From: Leguminivora glycinivorella
Taxonomy: Eukaryota > Arthropoda > Insecta > Lepidoptera > Tortricidae
Length of the DNA: 64,000 nucleotides
Direction: 5' to 3'
Assembly (NCBI RefSeq): GCF_023078275.1
Contig: NC_062975.1
Span: 22,722,641 to 22,786,640 of the forward strand
The first letter of the stretch is position 1. Each line of letters starts with the position of its first letter. The position numbers and the translations under genes are program-made. The notes below the pieces were generated by a model that was not told the DNA's origin, ran no database searches, and saw only the letters and a list, made by a program, of their open reading frames with translations. This document shows, piece after piece, positions 53,601 to 62,158 of this stretch.

Positions 53601-55996
53601 CGCACTATATCTGTATGAGTGCTCGCGGCTACATTCCGGATTGTCCGGATCCCTTTGAAATGATTGAAAGTCATAAAAAGTAATGATTGACATATTATCA
53701 TTACTTAATAGTCATAATTCTGAAACGGTTAACTTTTCACTCTTTTCAGGGTTTTCATTAAGGTTTTTATGGCAATCCTGAAAAGTTCTGATTAACAAAA
53801 ATGTGGACATACGATACATTATAACTTAAGACTTTATGGGAACCGATAGAGACCCTCCGCGCACATTTTTTATAATACATATTGTTTTTTTTTTACAGTA
53901 TTTTCGAGCAATGTTGGAGCTTGGCCTGGTGCCTAGAAAATGTCACATGACTAATGAAAGGCTAAGACAGGAGGTTTGTAACTTTATAATTATTTTTCGG
54001 TAATAAGCACTAAGTTATTAACTTTTGAGAGGGACAAATTATTTTTCTGATAATAATTATTAATATAGTTTAATAAATAACCTCGTAAAACGTAATACTT
54101 ATAAAAAATGTGGGGAAATTTCATTTTTAAAATCTAACAATTTTCTACAAGAATCTTCGTCATTTGTTTTTACTTCACGAGTAATACTTTGGGAGCAAAC
54201 AAACAACGTAGGTACTAGGTACTACGATTCATTAACTAAATATCTAATTCTGTTGTCAAGTAAAGAAACGTACCTACCCAACATCCTGACAAAAAAAGTA
54301 GAAAATAAAAGGGGCGCCACCGTCCACGTAAACCGTTTTGCACGTGGCAACTATTGAGTCACTTTTGTATGAGAAAAGTGTTGCTATGATAAAAAAAATA
54401 ACTACTTAAAATTATTTTCAGATCGTCTTCGGCATCTGGCTATACTTCGCAGCGAAGGTCACCGAGCTCCTCGACACCGTCTTCTTCGTACTGCGAAAGA
54501 AGGACAACCAGATAACCTTCCTCCATCTATACCACCACTCGATCATGATGGTTGGAACCTGGGCGTTCTTCAAATACTCTCCGTCGGACACGGCGCTGTT
54601 CATCGGTTTCTTAAACTCACTCGTTCACGTGTTCATGTACACGTATTATGGCTTGGCTGCGCTGGGGCCTAAGGTCGCGAAATATTTGACCTGGAAGAAG
54701 TATATGACGACTTTCCAGCTGGTGAGTATCCCCTCTTCTCTTCTAATCGGTCAACCAAATCTTGGCACTAAAAATGGCGCGATAAGTAATCAAATTTTCC
54801 ATGGAAATTAAACCTTCGCCACTACATTTTCAATCATTAAAATGCAATTATGGAGTTATGAAATTTATAATACCTTATATAACATTTTTTATATTGCAAG
54901 TGTGATGAAAAACATTGTGGTAACTCGAAGCGTAAGAATATCGTAAACTCGAGTCTTTGAATCGATCCGGCAAACCGTCGCGATTTAATTTACACGTCAT
55001 CATACGATTTAACACTCCTCACACATATCTCACTCCGAAATTGTGAAATGGTTCAAATGTAAAGAATGACAATAAAAACTAAACAAAACAGAAAATTGGA
55101 AACGCATGAGTTAGAACTGTGATTAATATCTTTTAATTTATCGTCCGGATCGCACCACAGAATATATAATAGTACAAGTATCTTTGATTTCAAGAAATTT
55201 AAATACAAAATTTTAACAAAGAAACGATCCGCACGTGCTCAGCGTCGGACGATAGGGTTGCCTATGGTTTAAAACGAATTAATACTCAAACAAAATGTTA
55301 TACTATTATATTCAAGTCTTGGGTACTTTCTAGGTCTATACAGTATTTATATATTTTTGTTTAAGTCCCAACATCAAAAGCCTTACTGAACTTTTCCGTG
55401 GGACTTAATCAATAGTAGATCTATGTAAAATTGTCCTATTTTATTCATGACGTTTATTTAACTAAGCATTAGTAGCCATTCCACACGCGGACGTCGCATA
55501 TGAACCTTAAAAAATAAATCGCGACATAAAGTAACAATAGAAAATGCGACCGAGCGTTCCGTGAGAACGCGCGTCACCCCTGATTAGGCCGCGAACTCGC
55601 GGCCGCCAGCATGTACTTGTAGCGCGGCGATAGAATCGCGGAGTGAGCCGCCCCTGATCGCACGTAGTGTGAAACTGCTTTTAGGCAGGTGCCTAATGGT
55701 GGTTTCGACGGGTAATATTGATTTTGTCAAAAAATCTGTCTAAAATGTAGTTTTCTCTTTTGCAGGTGCAATTCGTCTCCATCGTCGCTCAATACCTAAT
55801 CACAGTAAAACTCTCAGAATGCCCCCCTTCCAAAGGAGTCGCTATATTTATAGTATGCAACACATTAGTCTTCCTAGTTCTTTTCGTTAATTTCTACAAA
55901 CAAAGCTATGTTAAGAAAAACAATAAAACTAGGGTTAACGTTAGTAATCCTTTAGGTATTTGTATGATTCAAGAGAAAGATGTCAAAGTGCAATAA
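44608..55996 (+). CDS. ELOVL-C: very-long-chain fatty acid elongase (five coding exons)
   Basis: Exons by phase: 44608-44665, 47250-47440, 53899-53973, 54422-54721, 55766-55996; 284 residues. The first coding exon follows acceptor TTTACAG (44592) with a 15-nt leader and reads MATALNLKNFASWDLSKSK. The split codon gives Tyr, then EEIDELPLMQSPGPVLMIL. Motifs: KVTELLDT (120-127), HLYHH (143-147), NSLVHVFMYTYY (173-184), TTFQLVQ (204-210). All are intact. It lacks the usual DPR..DWF entry, reading EEIDELPLM at that place, and has a short tail (ends DVKVQ) with no di-lysine signal. The 300-nt fourth exon joins regions that A and B split: A has an intron before HxxHH, and B has one after it. Intron 2 is 6.5 kb and packed with repeats. 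No AATAAA lies close to the stop. ATTAAA at 56051 belongs to a MITE end, and AATAAA at 57922 is far away. Confidence 0.93.
45481..45612. mobile_element. 132-bp MITE with perfect 32-bp inverted ends
   Basis: GGCCCGTTCCTCGAAAGGTA at the left is mirrored exactly at the right. Intron 1 of ELOVL-C. Confidence 0.85.
45930..46162 (+). repeat. CAGA-microsatellite interspersed element, copy 4
   Basis: Same order of blocks as copy 1, with a shorter CAGA part at 46072-46122. Confidence 0.8.
46236..46375 (+). mobile_element. tRNA-derived SINE head and body
   Basis: A-box-like TGGCCTAGCGTGACC (46245), B box GGTTCGAATC (46283-46292), then the body ATTTGTGTGATGAGCACAGA. Matches the - copy at 25091-25366 but lacks the tail half. 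Confidence 0.8.
46482..46805. mobile_element. MITE family M7 (CATARATTAAATATAA ends), copy 1
   Basis: Long inverted ends continue into AAGATCATACCATCCCATAC. The 7-bp flank GCATCAT is duplicated (46475-46481 and 46806-46812). It is inserted into the left end of the next MITE. Confidence 0.82.
46810..47220. mobile_element. MITE family M8 (CATAGAGGAATA ends), copy 1
   Basis: Inverted ends CATAGAGGAATAAGTAAGGG and CTTACTTATTCCTCTATG. Allowing for the nested M7 MITE, the target duplication is CAATGCAT (46471-46478 and 47221-47228). It ends 29 bp before exon 2 of ELOVL-C. Copies: 57238-57564, 60107-61400 (split) and 61444-61871. Confidence 0.88.
47638..47932. mobile_element. MITE (TTCAGAATTTGGGACCCCCC ends), copy 3, split
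   Basis: Same ends as 23850-24123; a short reversed LINE 3' end (about 47736-47807, TAAATGGGCTTACTCTTGAC) interrupts it. Neighbouring 47490-47640 and 47950-48110 are relatives of the 430-bp repeat. Confidence 0.75.
48786..49217 (+). repeat. 432-bp interspersed repeat (CAGGGGCGGCTCACTCCGCG)
   Basis: Begins AATCAGGGGCGGCTCACTCC and ends near GGCAACCCTATCGTCCGACG. A reverse full copy is at 55229-55660. Both are in ELOVL-C introns. No ORF. Confidence 0.82.
49510..49640 (-). mobile_element. LINE family B 3'-end fragment
   Basis: Reverse complement of 17140-17260: CTCTACCATTCAACCATAGGG matches CCCGATGGTTGACTGGTAGAG. Confidence 0.8.
50523..50768 (+). repeat. GTCC element, copy 3, truncated on the GGGTTCC side
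   Basis: Starts inside the family at TCGTTTTTTGATAATATTAA and runs to TTGGCCGG. The missing side is the 5' side if the GGCCGG end is 3'. Confidence 0.8.
50842..50910 (+). tRNA. tRNA-like sequence (likely pseudogene)
   Basis: Has acceptor-like pairing (GGTCTGT with ATTGGCC, 6 of 7), a D arm GCGC...ACGC, and a T arm GTGGG/CCCAC with loop TTCGAGT. The anticodon arm does not fold well, so I do not assign an amino acid. Confidence 0.4.
51126..51372 (+). mobile_element. RTE-type LINE 3' end with GAT repeat tail
   Basis: The frame reads AGHVARQSDGRWTKMLTEWW, then VDDIRKTAGHFWMRLAQDRD and EAYAQQWAING before a stop, the conserved ORF end of RTE-clade elements. A GATGATGAT tail of about 25 bp follows. 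Strongly 5'-truncated. Confidence 0.88.
51411..51537. mobile_element. 127-bp MITE (TAGCACAT ends), copy 3
   Basis: Near-perfect inverted ends TAGCACATGATGGCCGCGGG; the best conserved copy of the family at 33473. Confidence 0.88.
51545..51987. mobile_element. MITE with GTAGCCGAATG ends, copy 3, split by a LINE end
   Basis: Outer halves match 17281-17434. The interior (about 51651-51935) is a + strand LINE ORF2 end reading FLPCTAAKLWNELSPAVFPD then FKKRAYTHLKGR, and a 3' UTR with ACCATCAGGCGACCTGTCTG. Confidence 0.75.
52820..53625. mobile_element. Fold-back MITE carrying a nested 618-bp element
   Basis: The outer arms (GTAGTGCGAAAAGATTTGCC at 52831; mirrored GGAAACCCTTTTCGCACTAT at 53599) become one clean palindrome once 52924-53541 and one 8-bp duplication are removed. 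Confidence 0.78.
52924..53541. mobile_element. 618-bp motif-rich element with 8-bp target duplication
   Basis: Ends AGGGTTCCCTCTATTTGGCA and TGCCAAAACAAGGGGAACC are inverted. The flank GTCCTGAC is duplicated exactly (52916-52923 and 53542-53549). The interior is packed with ATTATGCCAAA/TTTCGCATAA-type motifs and two GGTTAGGTTAG blocks. Superfamily probably hAT-like from the duplication size. Confidence 0.8.
55229..55660 (-). repeat. 432-bp interspersed repeat, - copy (last intron of ELOVL-C)
   Basis: Reverse complement of 48786-49217 over its whole length; ends 105 bp before the last exon. Confidence 0.82.
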
Positions 55997-56045
55997 TTTT
56001 CTTGTTATGTAGGTTTTGAAATTGCCAGTATATTTTAAGTTTTAG

Positions 56046-56344
56046 CATAGATTAAATATAAGAAGATCATACCATCCCATACATTAAAATGCGACCGCCT
56101 AAGAACGCGCATACACTACATCACACATAGATGGCGTCACAAAAAAATGCCTTGTTGCTATTGATTATTTGTAGGTTGGCGTCAAGTCTCACTTTCGAGT
56201 CATAAATCTGTGTCAAAAGTGACATCGAAAGCTACAAGACATTTTTTTTGTGGCGCCATCTATGTGTGGTGTAGTGTATGCACGTTCTTAGGCGATTGCA
56301 TTTTAATGTATGGGATGGTATGATCTTCTTATATTTAATCTATG
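56046..56344. mobile_element. MITE family M7, copy 2, in the ELOVL-C 3' region
   Basis: CATAGATTAAATATAAGAAG ends are perfectly inverted, with an exact 7-bp duplication GTTTTAG (56039-56045 and 56345-56351). Begins 50 bp after the ELOVL-C stop, and its end supplies an ATTAAA. Confidence 0.88.
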
Positions 56345-56454
56345 GTTTTAGTCAGTTGAACAAGCTTTGGGGAAAAGTAATTGAATTACTTATTAACAAT
56401 ATCAAATGCATAATTCAATTAAGTACAAAAATTTATTTAAATTACCTACACTTA

Positions 56455-56572
56455 GGGCCACTTGCACCAACGAAAATCGAGGTTTAACCCGAGGGTTAAC
56501 CCACCATTTTATATGGAATTTGACAGATGACATCCCACTAACCCTGAGTTAAGTGGTTGGTGCAAGTGGGCC
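56455..56572. mobile_element. 118-bp MITE with TTA duplication, copy 2
   Basis: GGGCCACTTGCACCAAC ends, TTA on both sides; same family as 6721-6838. Confidence 0.88.
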
Positions 56573-56747
56573 TTAGAAAGTGTAATATAATACCTCTATA
56601 CCCACAGCCTGGGAAGTACATGTTTATTACCATAGCAAAACACTTACTGTTCTCATACAAAAGTGACTCAATAGTTGCCATATGCAAGACGGTTTTACAT
56701 AGACGATGGCCTCTATCATTTTCTACTCTTTGCCAGGCTGTATAAGG

Positions 56748-57012
56748 GCCATTTTTTTCAAACTTGTCCTCCCCACTTTTTTGTAACATGGGTATTTTTT
56801 ACGCGATTCATACTCAGAATCGCAAGGTCTTTCGATCGTGTTAGGAGAAAAAAAAATGTCCCAAGATTTCCATACATTTTTCAAACCTTTCGATTTCGTC
56901 ACCGCCATACAAAATGTATGAAAAAATGGTAACGGAATGGGAAAAACCTTAGGACACTTTTTTTCTCCTATTAGGATTGAAAGAGCTCGCGATTCTGAGT
57001 GGAAACCACATA
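56748..57012. mobile_element. MITE (GGCCATTTTTTTCAAA ends), copy 1
   Basis: Inner arms around ACAAAATGTATGAAAAAATG and TCTCCTATTAGG...AAAGAGCTCGCGATTC. The second copy is in the NSMCE2 intron (62343-62652). Confidence 0.75.
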
Positions 57013-57237
57013 AAAAATTCCAAATGCAAAAAAAAACTAGTTGAAAATCGGCGTATAGGTATTTTGAGTACTAGGGGAAGACAAATATTACAATGGTTTC
57101 TATGTCGGAAATCATCCCTAAAGAGAATGAAAAAGAGGTGGAGTCAAATTGAGTCAATAAAATATTTGAATTGCCTGTTAATTGTAAGAATATGCTGAAA
57201 TGAAATGTTGCCATTAGACATTATCCAGGCATTATAC

Positions 57238-57564
57238 CATAGAGGAAGAGTTGTAATTCCATACATCAGTAAATGAGGGTTATTTGTATAGGCATAGTTA
57301 GAATTATCAGTACGACTACTCGATACTAGGTGGCAACTGTGTCTCGTCTGCCAAAACTTAAAATATTAGAACAGTTTACAACTTATATTACAAGCAGAAA
57401 GAATTGAAAACAGAATACTGATTAATACTATTGTAATATTAGCTAAAACTTGGTGAGCATTAGTTGACGCGTGATTGTCGCTAGATGTCACTTAACTATG
57501 CCTATATAAATAACTCGCATTTACTGATGTATGGAGTTACAACTCCCTTACTTAATCCTCTATG
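57238..57564. mobile_element. MITE family M8, copy 2
   Basis: CATAGAGGAAGAGTTG to AATCCTCTATG; flanks ATTATAC/GTTATAC suggest a target duplication with one change. Confidence 0.8.
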
Positions 57565-57586
57565 GTTATACTTAGTCAACTGTTGG

Positions 57587-57707
57587 TACAGTCGAGGTAT
57601 CAAATACAGATGTGGACAAAGTGCCAGAAGTGTGTATACACGACTTCATTGCTTGTATTTGAAGGTTGTGGATACACCTTTTTGGCACTTCTGACATTGA
57701 CTGTACC
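57587..57707. repeat. Hairpin with CAAAGTGCCAGAAGTG arms
   Basis: Outer ACAGTCGAGGTATC pairs loosely with ATTGACTGT; inner arms AGTGCCAGAAGTG and CACTTCTG are inverted. From 57708 to 57960 is AT-rich unique sequence with AATAAA at 57922-57927. Confidence 0.55.
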
Positions 57708-58374
57708 TATAGTTCTAATTCCACGCGACGCGGACGTAGTCACAATCAAAAGCTATGTTAGCGGTCAAAATGTAAATGTTAATATTAAGTCTGATTAGTC
57801 ATTGTTTGATTATTATAGCTAAGTCCAATTATTATAAGCGCAAAGTCGTTATTATTAAAATGTGTGTTATTTTTTTTAAATGACAAGCATTTATGGTAAA
57901 TTATGACTGTAATTAAGTAAAAATAAAATTAAACCGTTTAAGAAATGTGCAGCTTTATTTTTGCGGTCGATTAAATCCCAATTTCCCAATGTTATACACG
58001 GTCGACATTACTTACTATTTCCGTGATAATGATAATTTCTGATGTGGCTCAAAACATAAGTTACCTATTTATTTTATAAGGGGGCAAAGCACGTGTCAAT
58101 ATTAAGACTCGAGTAAGCGAAAGATTCCAATATTAAACCAAGAACGTAGCGAGTGGTTGGGAACGTGGAACCTAGAGCGTTGCGAGGGTTTCAAGTCACG
58201 TAGATTAAACTAATTTTGCCACCGAGTGAAAATCAAAATAAGTTTTAAAATTTCAAAATCATCAATTTATACGTCAATTCTCTCTTTCTAGCAGGAACTT
58301 AAAACTTGTATGAAATTACTTTGCACTCTTGTGGATAAAATGCGACTTTGCTATAGTTTTCGAAGTATCAGGAC

Positions 58375-59614
58375 TAGGGTTGCCAACTTTTTTTTAGGGA
58401 AATATAGTATTTTAGAAAATTCCATCTAAAAATATAGTACATCGAAATAAAATATAGTACGGTACACATAATCGATAACCAAGTCGTAGAGATCGTTCTT
58501 TCTGTCCACTCTAAGGGGCTCCATTTGGTTTTCATCGATTTTTGACAAGTTTTGTGTTGCATTGGTTCTCTTATTTAAGTATCGTCAAAAGTTGTATGGC
58601 CGAATATCATTTTCCAACTCACGTTTCGCGGAATTTTATTCCGCCGAATGTTCATTTCCCAACTTATTGTTTTATTTGCCAAGCTCACATTTACTAACTT
58701 AACATTTGGCCTTAAAAAAGCAAACTTTCATGTTGTCGAATGTTTTACTTAGCGTAATATATAACTAGTTTATCTATTGTATGTAATGTCCCAAATGTTT
58801 TATTGAACACCAACAATATATATGGCGTATTTCGAAAAATATGCAATATTGAGTCTTCTATCACTTTCTAAATTTATTGACAGGTATGCAATTTTTACTT
58901 ACGTACCTATTAATATTCTTTTAATTTCAATAGTTACCTACTTACTTTTTTTACAAGACCCATATTAAAAAAAAAAGAATACCCATATTATAAGTACTAT
59001 TATTTTTTATGAAATTTTACATTGTTTTAAAAACATTTTTACTTCAATGAAATCTAAACTTTTATAAAAATGCAAAAGCGATTTTAATTTTAAACTAATT
59101 AAGGCAAAAATTTCGGCAAAAAGCACCAGTTTCGGTCCTAAAATAGTTCAACTTTGATGCTAAATATCACAGAATCAATGAGCTGTGAAGTAGGTACCTA
59201 ATTATGGGATGCTAGTTTGTTTAAAGACGATTCTATTAATATGATATGCTTTAGAAACTATCGTAATATTCATAATACCAATGGATTCAAATCGAAGCTC
59301 ATCGGAGTAGAGAATCCCCTTAAGAAATGTCGTTATTTAATATATCATGGAAAAAATACAAATGTTTGCAAACAACGGTGGCTTTATACGTAACTGCAAT
59401 ATTTGCAGGTCAGAAAGAAGTAATGAAATGTACAGAAATTTTTTTCATTATCAAAACGCCGCTCCTGGCGGTTTGACCCTAGTGTAAATTTGCCACTGGC
59501 ATGGACCCCAAAAATATAGTACTTTTGCGTACTATATATGTTTCATATAGAATATAGTACGCTGGGCCAAAATATAGTACAGTACTATATTATATAGTAC
59601 GGTTGGCAACCCTA
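58375..59614. mobile_element. 1240-bp hAT-like non-autonomous element
   Basis: Inverted ends TAGGGTTGCCAAC / GTTGGCAACCCTA, perfect 8-bp duplication ATCAGGAC (58367-58374 and 59615-59622). At least five AATATAGTAC-type subterminal motifs cluster at each end, as expected of transposase binding sites. No transposase ORF. It interrupts a relative of the 430-bp repeat. Confidence 0.88.
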
Positions 59615-59785
59615 ATCAGGACAGCCTTTACCAGTGGGTGTGGTGAAAGAAACTATTTTGCATTGTGTTGCTGTTTATTTTGATATCAATCTACCTTATG
59701 AAATAATTATAAAAATACGTAAAAATAAACATATCCGTCATCATTTATCATTTTGTACCTTTTTTTAGTACCCACACAACTTAAA

Positions 59786-60028
59786 AATGGGCAACCAAAT
59801 CTTGACACTAACAAAAAGGCCCGAAATTCAAATTTTAGATTAGAAGTATACCTTCGCCTCTACATTTTCAATCAATTTGTAAGTGTTTGTAAGTGATATT
59901 AAATAAAAATTATAGGACATCCTTACACAGATGATTGATGATTCCGTCAACTTTGTGAAGTCGATTGGCCGATGAGCCCTACCTTTTTTAAATTTGCCGC
60001 CATTTTAGTGCCAAGATTTGGTTGACCG
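59786..60028. mobile_element. MITE (CAACCAAATCTTGGCACTA ends)
   Basis: GGGCAACCAAATCTTGACAC at the left, GTGCCAAGATTTGGTTGACC at the right. A solo end lies at 54750-54840 inside ELOVL-C, just after exon 4. Confidence 0.75.
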
Positions 60029-60106
60029 TCTATAGCTGAGTTTAGACCAATCGAAACCAAATCGAAAGTTGCAGCAATAACTTGCACGTCTAAACTCAGC
60101 TTATAG

Positions 60107-61400
60107 CATAGAGGTACAAGTATGGAAAGATTTGTAACTCCATACATCAATAAATAAAAGTTATTTGTAGTGACATCTAGCGTCATTCACGCGTCAACTA
60201 GCGTAAATTATCAGTACTGCTACTCGTCAATAGATGTCGCGACGAACAAAAAGTCTAATGCTCAACAATTTTTAACTAATAGAGAACGTGAAAGAACTAT
60301 AGAGAGCAGCACTGGCCGACTAAAGCGACACTGCGCGGATAAAATGAAAAGCAAAAACTTATCTGTCAAACTGCGGTCACGTATTACAAACTGAAAAACA
60401 TGAGTAAATAGAGGTAATAAAATTATGATTAAAATAATAAAGTACGGCTTTGTTCCCATGAAGAGCGACATCGAGCGCGGTCAGAACAACGTCAAAGGGC
60501 TCAAATTATTTCAGGCGGGCCACGTTTTAGATGTGACTGAGAAAATCAACGTCGACAAAACATCCAAAATTAGTGGATGAATCGTAGCCCAAACGAGGAT
60601 TTCTAATGTTTATGAAGCCCAAATTACAGTAAGTATGTTATTGTTAACAGTAATAACAGAACTGTATTTGCGACTGCAACCGACGGCAGTTCTTAATCAT
60701 CCCGCCAGAAACTTTACCTCGTATGCTTTGAAACCTGGAGATGCTTGAAGCCTGTATCTATTGTTTTATTGTTTACTAATGATGATTATCACAATTCAAA
60801 TATAAGCGTTATAATTCAAGTATTGATCATACTTACGCATGTTTCTTTATTGCATTTATCCATAAATTTCGCTTTTCACGAGTCCAAGGTACGAAAGTGC
60901 TTTCAGCTGGAATGCTATAAAATTTTATATTTTTCACTTTATGCTGGTTGCCCCGCATTGTGCTAGGACACACAACAATTCATTTTAACGTCCTATTATT
61001 CCCTATTTTAGCAAATATTATGAATACAAAATATTTCCGTGACAAAGCAAAGTGACAGGTTGATAGTATTTGGTTTCCCATTATAGCCACTAGATGGCAG
61101 ACTCTCCAACGCGCACGGTCCCTATATTCGTTCGTTCGTTCCTGTGGCGCTACAATACCTTTGTGGGTCTTGGTCTCCTTAGCTAATATTACAGTAGTAT
61201 TAATCAGTACTCTGTTTCCAATTCCTGTTTTAATATTACATTTTTGGCAGACGCGACACTGTTGGCACCTAGTGTCGAGTAGTGGCACTGATAATTTACG
61301 CTATTTGACAAGTGATTGACGCGTGATTGACGCTAGATGTCACTACCAATAACTTGCATTTACTGATGTATGGAGGTACAACTCCTTACATTCCTCTATG
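60107..61400. mobile_element. MITE family M8, copy 3, split by about 0.9 kb
   Basis: Left part 60107-60281 and right part 61181-61400 together make one family member. The insert (60282-61180) is bounded by AACTAATA and AGCTAATA. The insert has no recognisable gene or inverted ends. Confidence 0.75.
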
Positions 61401-61443
61401 GTCTATCTATGAGCAGTTCAGTTCCCGAATCCTTTGTACATAG

Positions 61444-61871
61444 CATAGAGGAATATGTAAGGGAAGAGTTGTAACTCCATACATCAGTAAATGCAAGTTA
61501 TTTGAAGTGACATCTAGCGACAATCGCACGTCAATCATGCGTCAAATAGCGTAAATTATCAGTACTACTACTCGATACCAGGTGCCACCAGCGCTGCGTT
61601 GCCAAAAATGCAATATCAAAACACTTTATAACTTATATTTCAAACAGAAGGAATTGAAAACAGAGTACTGATTAATACTATTGTAATATTAGCTAAAAAT
61701 TGTTGAGCATTAGACTTCTTGTTCGTCGCGACATCTATTGACAAGTAGCAGTACTGATAATTTACGCTAGTTGATGCGTGATTGATGCGTGGATGAGCTA
61801 GATGTCACTACAAATAACTTGCATTTACTGATGTATGGGGTTACAACTCTTCCTTTACTTATTCCTCTATG
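61444..61871. mobile_element. MITE family M8, copy 4
   Basis: CATAGAGGAATATGTAAGGG to ATTCCTCTATG, with exact 8-bp duplication GTACATAG (61436-61443 and 61872-61879). Inserted in a relative of the MITE at 12967-13105. Confidence 0.9.
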
Positions 61872-62158
61872 GTACATAGTCACGTCAGCAAATCCTAATT
61901 TGTTACCAACATTTAGTAATATAAGTCGACTTTCGTAAGATATATACAGGATAATTGTTATAATTAAGAAAATATAGATACTAGAGAACCTTAATGACGA
62001 AATAAAACACTAAAATTTCGATTCATCAAAAATATCTTGGTAACAAAATAGGAATATTAAAAACAAATTTAACTTTTTCCTTAACATTTGTGCAAACTTT
62101 TCGAGAACTGCTGCTATAGTAAATATTATAGGACTTCTATCTATTAATGCAGGTATGA

